Positions 17,546-26,688 of a stretch of 48,135 bases of DNA are shown piece after piece. A program made the position numbers and the translations under genes. Within the stretch, counting starts at the first letter, position 1, and each line of letters begins with the position of its first letter. The notes beneath the pieces are model-generated. The model was not told where the DNA came from and ran no database searches. It worked only from the letters and a program-made list of their open reading frames with translations. Source of the stretch: Methylomicrobium sp. (GTDB taxonomy: Bacteria; Pseudomonadota; Gammaproteobacteria; Methylococcales; Methylomonadaceae); NCBI GenBank assembly GCA_018333785.1, contig JAGXSU010000086.1, positions 1-48,135 of the forward strand. The letters are read 5' to 3'.

Positions 17546-18502
17546 ATGGATGCGAACATTAATAAAGCGGTTATCGACAAACAAACCAAAATCTATGTGG
17601 CGGGACATCGCGGGTTAGTGGGCTCTGCGATTGTCAGAAATTTGGAAGGTAAAGGCTATACCCATATTGTCACTCAAACCAGGCTTGAGCTGGACCTGAT
17701 GGATTCAGCCGCAGTGAACCATTTTTATGAAACCGAAAAACCCGAAGTCGTTATTGATGCGGCGGCGAAAGTCGGTGGAATTTATGCCAATAATACGTAT
17801 CCTGCCGAATTCATTTACAGCAACCTGTGTATCCAAAACAACTTGATTCATGGCGCTTACCAAGCCGGTGTCAAAAAGTTTGTATTTTTGGGTTCGTCCT
17901 GTATTTATCCCAAAATGGCTCCCCAGCCATTGAAAGAAGAATATTTATTGACCGGTCCTTTGGAACCCACCAACGAATGGTATGCGGTGGCTAAAATTGC
18001 CGGCATTAAAATGTGTCAGGCTTACCGAAAACAGTACGGTTTTGATGCGATCAGCCTGATGCCGACCAATTTGTATGGGCCCGGCGACAATTTTGACTTG
18101 CAGAATTCCCATGTACTGCCTGCGCTGATCAGAAAATTTCATGAAGCCAAGGAAAGCAATGCCGAGTCAGTGGTGATTTGGGGTACGGGAACGCCGATGC
18201 GGGAATTTTTGTATGTTGATGATATGGCCGATGCGTCAGTTTACCTGATGGAGAATTACTCGGATCTGGATATCGTCAACGTGGGAACCGGTCAGGATGT
18301 GACCATTAGAGAATTGGCAGAAACGATACAGAAAGTGGTTGGTTTTACCGGAAATCTCGAGTTTGATGAGACCAAACCTGATGGAACACTGCGTAAATTG
18401 TTGGATGTTTCTAAATTGAGCGCCGAAGGCTGGCAAGCGAAAGTGCCTTTAGAGCAGGGCATAACCCAGCTTTACGATTGGTATCAGAAAAATCTGGCTT
18501 AA
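17546..18502 (+). CDS. fcl: GDP-L-fucose synthase
   Basis: Fcl epimerises and reduces the Gmd product to GDP-L-fucose using NADPH. The 318 residues have the usual length. The nucleotide-binding motif is [14 protein letters not shown] (about residue 18), followed by [25 protein letters not shown] and the catalytic [20 protein letters not shown]. The start [15 protein letters not shown] is slightly longer than usual. It lies 45 bases after gmd in the same direction. Confidence 0.97.
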   Translation: MDANINKAVIDKQTKIYVAGHRGLVGSAIVRNLEGKGYTHIVTQTRLELDLMDSAAVNHFYETEKPEVVIDAAAKVGGIYANNTYPAEFIYSNLCIQNNLIHGAYQAGVKKFVFLGSSCIYPKMAPQPLKEEYLLTGPLEPTNEWYAVAKIAGIKMCQAYRKQYGFDAISLMPTNLYGPGDNFDLQNSHVLPALIRKFHEAKESNAESVVIWGTGTPMREFLYVDDMADASVYLMENYSDLDIVNVGTGQDVTIRELAETIQKVVGFTGNLEFDETKPDGTLRKLLDVSKLSAEGWQAKVPLEQGITQLYDWYQKNLA

Positions 18503-18512
18503 AGAGCAGTAG

Positions 18513-18542
18513 GCCGGGCTAGCTCTATAGAACCAGCCCGGC
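18513..18542 (+). terminator. GC-rich hairpin after fcl
   Basis: GCCGGGCT / AGCCCGGC (18513-18520 with 18535-18542) is a perfect 8-bp stem with a 14-base loop, starting 10 bases past the fcl stop. It lacks a T-tail, so it may be a terminator of another type or a repeat. Confidence 0.4.
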
Positions 18543-18782
18543 TGGCATGACTGCTTATTCGCTACTTCCCCCCTGGAATTGACAACAACTTTGGCGGTTA
18601 TGTCTATACTTTCGGGAGTTTAGCCGCGAAGGTGGGTTAGCTTATAGTCCCGTAGATTGGCTTAGCTCACAGAGCCTAACCTAACAATCGAAGCTGAAGG
18701 TCTATCAGTTGGGTCAGACTTTAGCTCTACCCCCGCCAACGCTGAATAATTACATTCACTTTAAGTTACACAGGAATACATC

Positions 18783-19991
18783 ATGCAAGCATCAGAGACC
18801 AAAGTATGCGTTATCGGTTTAGGCTACATTGGCTTACCTACCGCTTCGTTACTCGGTACAAAAGGATTTGAGGTATTTGGTGTCGATACTTCTGAGCATG
18901 TCGTCGATACCATTAATCAAGGCAAAATTCATATCGTTGAGCCCGATCTTGATATTCTGGTCAAGTCAGCGGTTCAATCCGGTAATCTCAAAGCAGGGCT
19001 TAAGCCGGTAGAAGCTGATATTTTTATTTTAGCGGTGCCCACCCCCTTTAAAGACAATCACATTCCGGACCTTTCCTATGTGGAAGCCGCGACGCGGGTG
19101 ATAGCGCCCTATGTCAAACCCGGCAATATCGTTATTTTGGAATCGACCAGTCCGGTGGGAACAACCGATGATGTCGTGGCCAAAATCCTCAAGGAAAATG
19201 GACATAATGTGGGCAGGGATGTTTATGTCGCGCATTGCCCTGAGCGGGTGCTTCCCGGCAGAATTTTGACCGAATTAGTCGAAAACGACCGGATCGTCGG
19301 CGGCATTAACGCAATTTCTACCGACAAAGTGGTTGAGTTTTATCAAACCTTTGTGCGGGGTGAAATTCTGGCGACAGATGCCAAGACGGCAGAACTAAGT
19401 AAGCTCAGTGAAAACTCATTTCGAGATGTCAATATTGCCTTTGCCAATGAGCTTTCCTTGATTTGCGATAAGGAAAATATCAATGTATGGGAGCTCATCA
19501 AGCTGGCTAATCGGCATCCTCGGGTTAATATCCTGCAACCCGGGCCGGGTGTCGGCGGGCATTGTATCGCGGTTGACCCCTGGTTTATCGTCGCGCGAGC
19601 GCCTGAGTATGCCAGGCTGATAAAAACAGCCCGCGAGGTCAATGATGCCAAGCCGCATTGGGTCATTGAAAAGGTCAAAGCCAGCGCCGACAAGTTTAAA
19701 AATCCCGTCATTGGTTGCTTAGGGCTTGCCTTTAAAGCCGATGTGGACGATCTGCGCGAATCTCCAGCCGTTGAAATCGTCAAACACATTCAGGAACAAA
19801 ATATCGGTGAAGTGCTGGTTGCCGAACCTAACTTGGCTTCGCATAAAGCATTTGATTTACTGCCTTATCAAGAAGTCATAACAAGGTCCGACATTATCTT
19901 GCTGTTGGTTGATCATAAACCGTTCAAGAGCCTTAAAGCAGTGGAGCTGAAAGAAAAAATTCTGATCGATACCCGTGGTGTCATCAAGTAG
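18783..19991 (+). CDS. wecC: UDP-N-acetyl-D-mannosamine dehydrogenase
   Basis: WecC oxidises UDP-ManNAc to UDP-ManNAc uronic acid using NAD. The 402-residue product has the NAD motif CVIGLGYIGLPTASLLG, a central domain with LESTSPVGTTD and HCPERVLPG, the SENSFRDVNIAFANELS segment, and the catalytic-cysteine motif GPGVGGHCIAVDPWF (about residue 260). The C-terminal UDP-binding domain includes CLGLAFKADVDDLRESPA. With wecB downstream it gives a complete UDP-GlcNAc to UDP-ManNAcA route. Confidence 0.95.
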   Translation: MQASETKVCVIGLGYIGLPTASLLGTKGFEVFGVDTSEHVVDTINQGKIHIVEPDLDILVKSAVQSGNLKAGLKPVEADIFILAVPTPFKDNHIPDLSYVEAATRVIAPYVKPGNIVILESTSPVGTTDDVVAKILKENGHNVGRDVYVAHCPERVLPGRILTELVENDRIVGGINAISTDKVVEFYQTFVRGEILATDAKTAELSKLSENSFRDVNIAFANELSLICDKENINVWELIKLANRHPRVNILQPGPGVGGHCIAVDPWFIVARAPEYARLIKTAREVNDAKPHWVIEKVKASADKFKNPVIGCLGLAFKADVDDLRESPAVEIVKHIQEQNIGEVLVAEPNLASHKAFDLLPYQEVITRSDIILLLVDHKPFKSLKAVELKEKILIDTRGVIK

Positions 19992-20078
19992 AAAACTTTT
20001 CGTCAGTCGATAGCCCTACGACACGCTCAGTGCGTTTAGGAAAGGCTAGGGTCAATGCCGTTGAGTTAAGCGTATTTT

Positions 20079-20101
20079 GTAGGAGCGGGCCATGCCCGCG
20101 A
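20079..20101 (+). repeat. REP-type palindrome with GTAG head
   Basis: GTAG followed by GCGGGC-CAT-GCCCGC (stem 20085-20090 with 20094-20099) has the layout of the GTAG-headed REP sequences linked to RAYT transposases. Its loop holds an ATG that happens to be in frame with wecB, which extends that frame falsely. Confidence 0.65.
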
Positions 20102-20172
20102 ATGAACTACTTACTGATTTTTTTAACCAACCAAAGCACATTCAGTCCATCACCCGGCAAGAGAGTAAAAGC

Positions 20173-21309
20173 ATGACATTAAAGGTACTCACCGTATTCG
20201 GCACACGTCCGGAAGCCATAAAGATGGCGCCTGTGGTATTGGCGTTGCAACAAGCCCAAGGTATCGAGTCGTTAGTGTGTGTTACTGCTCAGCACAGACA
20301 AATGTTGGATCAGGTTCTTAATCTGTTTGTCATAAAACCGGATTATGATTTGGATCTTATGGCGCCCAATCAGGATTTATTTGATATTACGGCCAAAGTA
20401 TTACTGGGTTTGCGCGATGTACTCAGGCAGGCTCGCCCTGATGTGGTGCTGGTGCATGGTGATACGACGACGTGTTTTGCTGCCGGTCTTGCCACCTTTT
20501 ATGAAAACATCAAATTGGGTCATGTCGAAGCGGGTCTTAGAACGGGCAATTTGCGCGCGCCTTTTCCGGAAGAGGCTAATCGAACGTTGGTGAGCCGTTT
20601 AACGGATTATCATTTTGCCCCAACCCAGTCCTCTAAAAACAACTTACTGGCCGAAGGCGTTGAAGAAGAAACCATTGTTGTAACAGGAAATACTGTGATT
20701 GACGCATTGTTGATTGTCAGGGATAAAGTGACGGCTCAGCCTGAGGACGTATGGCGTGATCATTTTGGTGAAGCTCTTTACACAACGGTGGTCAATAAGC
20801 AGCGAAAACTGATTTTGATTACCGGCCACCGGCGTGAAAATTTTGGACAAGGATTTATCGATTTATGTAATGCGATTAAAGAGCTGGCACTAAAACATAG
20901 CGACTGGGATTTGATTTATCCTGTTCATCTCAATCCGAATGTGCAAAAACCGGTCTATGAGATTTTGGCGGATTTACCCAATGTCTATTTGATAGCTCCG
21001 CTTGATTATGAGCCTTTTGTTTGGATGATGAACCAAAGCGATCTTATTCTGACCGATTCCGGCGGCATTCAGGAAGAGGGTCCATCGTTGGGTAAGCCGG
21101 TTCTGGTAATGCGGGATGTGACTGAAAGGCCTGAAGCAGTTGATGCCGGGACTGTTTTATTGGTTGGCACTAACAAAGAAAAAATTGTTAACGGTGTGGA
21201 GACGGTTTTGCAGGATAAGGCGATTTATGCGCGAATGTCAAAAGCGCACAATCCCTATGGGGACGGTAATGCGTGTGCCTTGATAGTCAAAAAACTATTG
21301 GAAAGATAA
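20173..21309 (+). CDS. wecB: UDP-N-acetylglucosamine 2-epimerase (non-hydrolysing)
   Basis: WecB interconverts UDP-GlcNAc and UDP-ManNAc in the cytoplasm. From the ATG at 20173 (MTLKVLTVFGTRPEAIKMAP) it has 378 residues, the usual length. The in-frame ATG at 20092 lies inside a REP hairpin and is rejected. Motifs include VTAQHRQMLDQVL, VHGDTTTCFA, GHVEAGLRTGN, FPEEANRTL, ITGHRRENFG and the C-terminal DSGGIQEEGPSLGKPVLV. It provides the substrate of wecC, so the exopolysaccharide may contain ManNAc or ManNAcA. Confidence 0.96.
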   Translation: MTLKVLTVFGTRPEAIKMAPVVLALQQAQGIESLVCVTAQHRQMLDQVLNLFVIKPDYDLDLMAPNQDLFDITAKVLLGLRDVLRQARPDVVLVHGDTTTCFAAGLATFYENIKLGHVEAGLRTGNLRAPFPEEANRTLVSRLTDYHFAPTQSSKNNLLAEGVEEETIVVTGNTVIDALLIVRDKVTAQPEDVWRDHFGEALYTTVVNKQRKLILITGHRRENFGQGFIDLCNAIKELALKHSDWDLIYPVHLNPNVQKPVYEILADLPNVYLIAPLDYEPFVWMMNQSDLILTDSGGIQEEGPSLGKPVLVMRDVTERPEAVDAGTVLLVGTNKEKIVNGVETVLQDKAIYARMSKAHNPYGDGNACALIVKKLLER

Positions 21310-21794
21310 CGCGCATCAACGAAACATCGGTTATGCACAGCCTATATTGAGATTGGTGATAGCTAGCCCAACATTTCAAGGCCATGGTGTTAATTGTTGA
21401 GTTGCTAAAAGCGGGCAACTCTACCTACCTAATAGTGACCTTATTTTCTATTGTAATTCATCAGCCATTTAGCCAGGATGAAGTGAAACGGAATCCGGGA
21501 TTTTCGGAGCACCAAGACAGCCTATAGATGGATCATCAAGAGGCGGCTAGCAAAATAAGCCACCAGCTTTATTGGGCATTATATTTTTTACTGTAATTCA
21601 TCTGCCCTCTTCCAAGTGATCCCGCCTTTCGGCATAATCTTGGCGGACACATTGTTATCCCTGTATAACCGGGCAATATCAGGCAATGATGCAGGCAATC
21701 CCTGACGTTAAGAAAACTAAACGCAAGTTAGCCTAATTATTATTAAAACGGATTTAGGAACGCAGTTAATAACCCCAAAAATTATGGAAGTTTT
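21310..21794. other. Non-coding region between wecB and the exosortase gene
   Basis: About 485 bases with no gene seen. It holds a CCATGGTGTTAATTG tract (21382-21396) shared with 10391 onward, a repeat tract at 21471-21499 (AGCCAGGATGAAGTG then GGAATCCGGG) of a type common in gammaproteobacteria, and two near-identical TGTAATTCATC segments about 140 bases apart (near 21452 and 21592). Confidence 0.5.
21471..21499. repeat. Short intergenic repeat (GGATGAAG...GGAATCCGGG type)
   Basis: The tract is AGCCAGGATGAAGTG followed by AAACGGAATCCGGG, a degenerate copy of a palindromic repeat I recognise from many gammaproteobacterial genomes. Only one copy is evident here. Confidence 0.45.
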
Positions 21795-23384
21795 ATGAAA
21801 TTGAATTATGCACTTTTGATCGCGGCAACATTAATTGCCTTGTTAATCGGCGTGATCTTCGGCGATGCATTGCTTACTATGGTCGGTCGATGGGAAAGCG
21901 AAGAATACAGTCACGGTTACCTGATACCGGTTATCTCGTTTTGGTTTGTTTGGGAAAACAGATCGGCATTAGCCAAAATGCAATTCGAACCCCAATGGCT
22001 GGGCGTGGTCTTTGTCCTTTTAGGTCTGCTGATTGGTTTTATGGGTAATTTGGCTACATTGTCCATCATTAGCCAGTACGCATTTTTACTGGTTTTGTTT
22101 GGCATGTGTCTGGCTTATACCGGTTGGAAGGGCATCAGACTGCTCTGGTTTCCACTGGTCTATTTAATCTTCATGATTCCATTGCCGAATTTTTTATACA
22201 ACAATCTGTCCTCAGAGCTGCAACTCATCTCTTCTCAAATCGGGGTCGCGGTTATACGGTCCTTTGGCATCAGCGTATTTTTAGCCGGCAATGTCATTGA
22301 TTTAGGTAACTTTCAGTTACAAGTGGTCGAAGCCTGCAGCGGATTGCGTTACCTGTTTCCTCTCGCCAGTTTCTGTTTCCTATGCGCTTATTTTTTTAGA
22401 GCCAAATTATGGATGCGCATTTTGATTGTGCTATCAACATTGCCCATCACCGTATTTATGAACAGTTTCCGTATCGGTGTCATTGGTGTTCTGGTCGATA
22501 ATTGGGGCATTGAGCAAGCGGAAGGGTTTCTTCATGACTTTGAAGGCTGGGTAATTTTTATCGGCTGTCTGGGCATTCTATTTATCGAAATGTGGTTATT
22601 GGTCAAGATTTTTTATAAAGGCAAGAAATTTTCAGAGGTATTCGTGATTGGCGCCCAGCCACTGGACGCACTGGATATTCCTGAAGAAGCCGAGCAGGTT
22701 CATGGCGAGCAGCGGCAAACCTTTTTTACCGGATTGCCAAAACCATTTCTGACAGCCCTGGTGATTTTAATCATTGCCGCCCCTATTTCAATAATTGTGG
22801 GGGATCGCGAGGAAATCGTGCCCCAACGTTCGCGCTTTACCACGTTTCCTTTGGCGATTTCAGACTGGAAAGGCGTGGAAGTAGGTATGGGTCAGCAATA
22901 CATCGACGAACTTAAGTTTGATGATTACATCATTGCAAACTATACAAAACCGAATGAAGTCTCACCGGTCAATTTTTACGTCGCTTATTACACCTCTCAG
23001 CGGCAGGGCGCTTCTGCGCATTCACCCAAATCGTGTATTCCCGGTGACGGTTGGCGTATTGGGGAATTTACCCAACGAAGCTTACCGGGAGCAACCATGT
23101 CTGATGGCAGCCCGATACGCGTCAATCGGGCAGTTATCTCGAAAGGGGAAAGTAAGCAACTCGTTTACTACTGGTTTCAGCAACGAGGCCGGAATATAAC
23201 CAACGAATATCTGGTTAAATGGTATCTTTTCTGGGACGCGTTGACGCGTCAAAGAACCGATGGTGCGCTGGTCAGATTAGTTGTAGCATTGCCGGAAAGC
23301 CGTCCTACAGAGGAAGGCGACAAGATACTCGAAGCGTTTATTAAAGACGTGCATGGACAGTTGCCGGTTTATATTCCCAACTAA
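21795..23384 (+). CDS. xrtD: Exosortase D (VPLPA-CTERM type) fused to an EpsI-like domain
   Basis: Exosortases are inner-membrane cysteine transpeptidase-like enzymes that sort proteins with C-terminal PEP-CTERM-type signals, usually together with exopolysaccharide. The 529 residues comprise a multi-helix membrane domain (about 1-270) with YSHGYLIPVISFWF near the start and the catalytic triad candidates Cys in VVEACSGLRYLFPL (about 181), Arg in MNSFRIGVIG (about 226) and His in FLHDFEGW (about 247). A periplasmic EpsI domain follows (about 315-529, with SHAHSP-like SAHSPKSCIPGDGW). This fused architecture is that of the VPLPA-CTERM-specific type, and a VPLPP-CTERM protein occurs at 40486-42420. 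The name rests on domain pattern and that substrate. Confidence 0.88.
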   Translation: MKLNYALLIAATLIALLIGVIFGDALLTMVGRWESEEYSHGYLIPVISFWFVWENRSALAKMQFEPQWLGVVFVLLGLLIGFMGNLATLSIISQYAFLLVLFGMCLAYTGWKGIRLLWFPLVYLIFMIPLPNFLYNNLSSELQLISSQIGVAVIRSFGISVFLAGNVIDLGNFQLQVVEACSGLRYLFPLASFCFLCAYFFRAKLWMRILIVLSTLPITVFMNSFRIGVIGVLVDNWGIEQAEGFLHDFEGWVIFIGCLGILFIEMWLLVKIFYKGKKFSEVFVIGAQPLDALDIPEEAEQVHGEQRQTFFTGLPKPFLTALVILIIAAPISIIVGDREEIVPQRSRFTTFPLAISDWKGVEVGMGQQYIDELKFDDYIIANYTKPNEVSPVNFYVAYYTSQRQGASAHSPKSCIPGDGWRIGEFTQRSLPGATMSDGSPIRVNRAVISKGESKQLVYYWFQQRGRNITNEYLVKWYLFWDALTRQRTDGALVRLVVALPESRPTEEGDKILEAFIKDVHGQLPVYIPN

Positions 23385-23416
23385 GTTTGAAAAAAGATTG
23401 TCAAACGTCCCTTTTT
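23385..23416 (+). terminator. Probable terminator after the exosortase gene
   Basis: GTTTGA / TCAAAC (23385-23390 with 23401-23406) is followed by GTCCCTTTTTT. The stem is short, so confidence is moderate. It begins right at the stop codon. Confidence 0.45.
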
Positions 23417-23445
23417 TAAGCACTTTTCGCGTTACCCTAAACTCT

Positions 23446-23530
23446 GGGTGGGCAGATGGGTAGTGTGGATAAGCGACAGCGCATCAACCTTTAACAGCAT
23501 TTACGAATGCGGTTATCGCTTTATCCGCCC
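23446..23530. repeat. Dispersed repeat, copy A
   Basis: It contains GGCAGATGGGTAGTGTGGAT, then AAGCGACAGCGCATC and an AACAGCATTT tract. It is nearly the same as 46416-46482 over about 67 bases with around six differences by eye. The right end (TTATCGCTTTATCCGCCC) is complementary to the GGATAAGCG part, so a long hairpin is possible. Confidence 0.65.
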
Positions 23531-23827
23531 TAAAACGGTATTTCATTTACCGGGGCGTCACCAACTTTTAACGCAAAAACTGCCTTTTTTAAGAGGCAGG
23601 AATTAGCTTGTGATTTGTCGGACCGGAATTTTGGAACGTTATTTACACATTCTTGTTTATCCGGAAAAGCATTTGGCAAAAGTCTAGCGTCATGATTCGC
23701 AGGCTTTAAGAAATCAGGCAATTATTGTTCTGAAACGGTTAAATTTGAGTTTAAGGCGTGTAGTTTTACTATTGACTTTGCTTCGATTTGGCGTTGATGA
23801 AATTATTTCCTCACAAGAGGTGGCGCT
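23531..23827. other. Leader region of the glucan phosphorylase gene
   Basis: About 300 bases upstream of the phosphorylase. A small hairpin (CTGCC...GGCAG around 23580-23600) is visible. A 63-codon minus-strand frame here looks like chance coding. No promoter stands out with confidence. Confidence 0.35.
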
Positions 23828-26356
23828 ATGACTACGCCTAGAAATTTTCCGGCCCAACTGGCTGAAAAGCTGGATGGTCTTCCTGAATTAGCGCTCGATT
23901 GTAATTTTTCCTGGAGTCATCGAGCTGATGCGATCTGGCAGGAGCTGGATGCCGATTTGTGGCAACAAACCCGTAACCCCTGGTTAGTTCTGCAAACCAC
24001 CTCCAACAAACGCCTTGAAGAACTGGCTAATAACGAAACGTTCTGCAAGAATCTAAAAAGCATTGTCGGTGATTACAGGCAATCGCTGAGTGAAGAACGA
24101 TGGTTTCAACGCGAATTGCAGGCTACCGCAAAAGTCAAGCAAGTCGCTTATTTCAGCATGGAGTTTGGCCTCAGCGAGGCATTGCCGATTTATTCAGGCG
24201 GCTTGGGCTTGCTGGCTGGCGATCATCTAAAAGCATCAAACGATCTCAGGCTTCCACTCATCGGCGTTGGATTGCTGTATCAAAACGGCTATTTTCGTCA
24301 GGCCATCGATCAAGACGGCAATCAAATCGCGCTCTACCCTTCCAGTGACACGGGCGATCTTCCGGTTTGTCCGGTACGAAACGAAGAAGGCGAATGGCTG
24401 CGTATTCAGCTTTATACGCCGTCGCGATTGTGGGTTCGTGTCTGGCAAGCGCAAATCGGCAGTATCAAACTGTATCTTTTGGACACCAATGATCCGATCA
24501 ATCATCCGGTTGACCGCTGTATTACAACCGAATTGTATGGGGGCGGACCGGAACATCGCCTGACTCAGGAAATTTTGTTGGGCATTGGGGGTTGGCGTGT
24601 ATTGAGAGCCATGGGCATCAAACCGGATGTCTGCCATCTCAATGAAGGGCATGCGGCATTGCTGGTGTTGGAGCGGGCCAGAGATTTTATGGAAGAATTT
24701 CATCTTGATTTTGAAACCGCATTGGCCGTGACGCGTGCCGGTAATCTTTTTACCACCCACACACCGGTTGAGGCAGGTTTCGACCGGTTCAGTCCGGAAT
24801 TGATCACCCGTTATTTGGGACATTACGCGCAATCGCTCACTATTTCGCTGGAAACGCTAATCAATCTGGGCCGAAATCCTCATGAAGCGGCCAGCGAACA
24901 ACCGTTTAATATGGCTTATCTTGCCATTCATGGCAGCGCAGCCATTAACGCCGTCAGTCGTTTACACGGTGAAGTAAGTCGGCGCATTTTTAGTCCCTTA
25001 TTTCCGGGATGGCCTCTTCCTGAAGTACCGGTGGGGCATATTACCAATGGCGTCCATGTGCCAACGTGGGACTCAATGGATGCCGATGAACTCTGGACTA
25101 ATTTATGTGGAAAAAGCCGCTGGTATTGCGAGCATGAACATCTGGCGGAAAAGTTTGATCGTGTCAGCGACGAGCAAATCTGGACGTTACGTGCCAAAAA
25201 TCGCAGACGCCTGGTTGACTATGTGCGCAATGAGTATGCAAGAGAACTCAATACTCAAAGCATGATCTCCGAAGCCGAACGGCAAGATCGCGTATTACGC
25301 CTGTTCGATCCTAATGTCATGACGATTGGTTTTGCACGCCGATTTGCCACCTATAAACGGCCTAATTTACTGCTTACTGATCCGGACCGGCTCGCCGCGA
25401 TACTTACCAACCCGGCTCGCCCCGTCCAGCTCGTTATATCAGGTAAAGCGCATCCTGCCGATCAGCCCGGACAAGCGCTGATCAAGGCGTGGTATCAGTT
25501 CATGCGCAGGCCTGAAATTCGCGAACGGGCCATTTATTTAAGCGATTACGATATGATTACCGCCGAATATTTGGTGCAAGGCGTCGATCTATGGATTAAT
25601 ACCCCGCGCAGACCCTGGGAAGCGTGTGGTACCAGCGGCATGAAAATCTTAGTCAATGGCGGTTTAAATCTATCCGAACTCGACGGCTGGTGGGCTGAAG
25701 CCTACACACCCGAAGTCGGCTGGGCGTTAAACGGCCTGGAAGATGAACTGGCCGATCCATCACAAGCGGAAATCCTGTATCAACATCTTGAAAAGACCAT
25801 TATTCCTCATTTTTATGATCACGATCCAGCCGGTATACCGAGACGCTGGGTGAATTTTATCCGGGCAAGCATGTCGATGCTGACACCCTATTTTTCCGCC
25901 AACCGGATGGTTCGCGAATATACCGAAAATTACTACCTTCCTCTGGCAGTCGGCTATAACAAGCGGATTGCCGATAATGTCAAACTGGGAAAAGCATTAC
26001 AGCACTGGCAAAAACGGATCAAGGAACTGTGGACAAAAATCCATGTGGAAAACCCGGTAGCCGAACAAATCGAAAACACGTATCGCTTTAGCCTGATGCT
26101 TTATCTGGGGGATCTTGAAGCAAAAGATGTCTGCGTAGAATTATTCTCAGAACCGGCAGAACAAAAAGCGTTTGAACTGATCCCCATGCAAATTGAGCAT
26201 GCAATTCCAGGTGCCGTTAACGGCTACCTCTACAGCGCAGTTATTGCCGCAAACCGGCCCATTTCTGATTACACGCCCAGAATCCGGCCGAATAATCCAG
26301 ATTGCATTATCCCTCTTGAAACCGGGCTCATCCACTGGGTGAAAATGCCGAGGTAG
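23828..26356 (+). CDS. glgP: Alpha-glucan phosphorylase
   Basis: This enzyme releases glucose-1-phosphate from glycogen or maltodextrin using pyridoxal phosphate. The 842 residues fit the bacterial alpha-glucan phosphorylase family that carries a short N-terminal DUF3417 region (about 15-120) rather than the animal-type enzyme. Key motifs are YFSMEFGLSEALPIYSGGLG (about 107), HLNEGHAALL, FTTHTPVEAGFDRF, GHITNGVHVPTW and the lysine that binds PLP in ACGTSGMKILVNGGLNLS (about residue 605). AAGAGGTGG-like bases (23813-23823) form its ribosome-binding site. Codon use resembles the flanking core genes rather than the dab genes that follow. Confidence 0.95.
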   Translation: MTTPRNFPAQLAEKLDGLPELALDCNFSWSHRADAIWQELDADLWQQTRNPWLVLQTTSNKRLEELANNETFCKNLKSIVGDYRQSLSEERWFQRELQATAKVKQVAYFSMEFGLSEALPIYSGGLGLLAGDHLKASNDLRLPLIGVGLLYQNGYFRQAIDQDGNQIALYPSSDTGDLPVCPVRNEEGEWLRIQLYTPSRLWVRVWQAQIGSIKLYLLDTNDPINHPVDRCITTELYGGGPEHRLTQEILLGIGGWRVLRAMGIKPDVCHLNEGHAALLVLERARDFMEEFHLDFETALAVTRAGNLFTTHTPVEAGFDRFSPELITRYLGHYAQSLTISLETLINLGRNPHEAASEQPFNMAYLAIHGSAAINAVSRLHGEVSRRIFSPLFPGWPLPEVPVGHITNGVHVPTWDSMDADELWTNLCGKSRWYCEHEHLAEKFDRVSDEQIWTLRAKNRRRLVDYVRNEYARELNTQSMISEAERQDRVLRLFDPNVMTIGFARRFATYKRPNLLLTDPDRLAAILTNPARPVQLVISGKAHPADQPGQALIKAWYQFMRRPEIRERAIYLSDYDMITAEYLVQGVDLWINTPRRPWEACGTSGMKILVNGGLNLSELDGWWAEAYTPEVGWALNGLEDELADPSQAEILYQHLEKTIIPHFYDHDPAGIPRRWVNFIRASMSMLTPYFSANRMVREYTENYYLPLAVGYNKRIADNVKLGKALQHWQKRIKELWTKIHVENPVAEQIENTYRFSLMLYLGDLEAKDVCVELFSEPAEQKAFELIPMQIEHAIPGAVNGYLYSAVIAANRPISDYTPRIRPNNPDCIIPLETGLIHWVKMPR

Positions 26357-26493
26357 ACTTGATGCCCCAAATTCAAAGGGTAGCCGGCAGTAGCTGTAGG
26401 CTGCATCAAATATGCCGGGTTCATTTTTACGCGCAATAAGCGGCTGAGACAAATAGCAAAAGAGCGCCGGATCGGTTGATAGTTTGTTGCTTT

Positions 26494-26677
26494 GAGTTGC
26501 TGCTGCAGTTGAATATGAGTTTGCAACTGACGAATTTGCACAGACAAAGCCCGATTGGTAGGTATGAAGCATTTGTGCCGCCCTGGTCAGGTGGCCGACC
26601 TTGGCAACCCCCCAGAAATAGAAGAAGTGATGAAAATTAAGCTTTTCTAAGCTTAATTGTTCTATTTTATAGAACAT
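26494..26677 (-). pseudogene. Remnant of a LysR-family (NhaR-like) regulator, frameshifted in its helix-turn-helix
   Basis: The minus strand reads LEKLNFHHFFYFWGVAKVG then HLTRAAQMLHTYQSG, the start of a NhaR-like LysR DNA-binding domain. The recognition helix then shifts frame: removing one G of a GGG (at about 26549-26552) restores LHTYQSALSVQIRQLQTHIQ, a normal LysR continuation. Beyond about 26494 no LysR similarity is seen, so the effector domain is gone, and the rest of the space up to the phosphorylase stop cannot hold it. LysR regulators often sit divergently beside dab operons, so this was probably the local regulator. Confidence 0.75.
26658..26676. promoter_or_regulatory. Palindromic operator candidate, upstream copy
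   Basis: TGTTCTAT-TTT-ATAGAACA is a perfect 8-bp inverted repeat with a 3-base spacer, in the divergent space between the LysR remnant and dabB. Its centre is 31 bases from that of a second, imperfect copy downstream. Confidence 0.6.
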
Positions 26678-26688
26678 TATTTTATTTT

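Noticed and set aside
20092-20172. N-terminal extension of wecB
   Set aside because: It starts inside a REP hairpin and adds residues absent from the family.
21641-21656. Sigma-54 promoter (TGGCGG with TTGTT) before the exosortase gene
   Set aside because: The -12 element lacks the invariant GC and the spacing to the start is long.
24236-24832. 198-codon antisense frame within glgP
   Set aside because: It is a shadow of the strongly conserved phosphorylase coding frame.
26147-26677. 176-codon minus-strand frame over the end of glgP as a real protein
   Set aside because: Only its first codons resemble a LysR protein; the rest is out of the restored frame and runs antisense to glgP.
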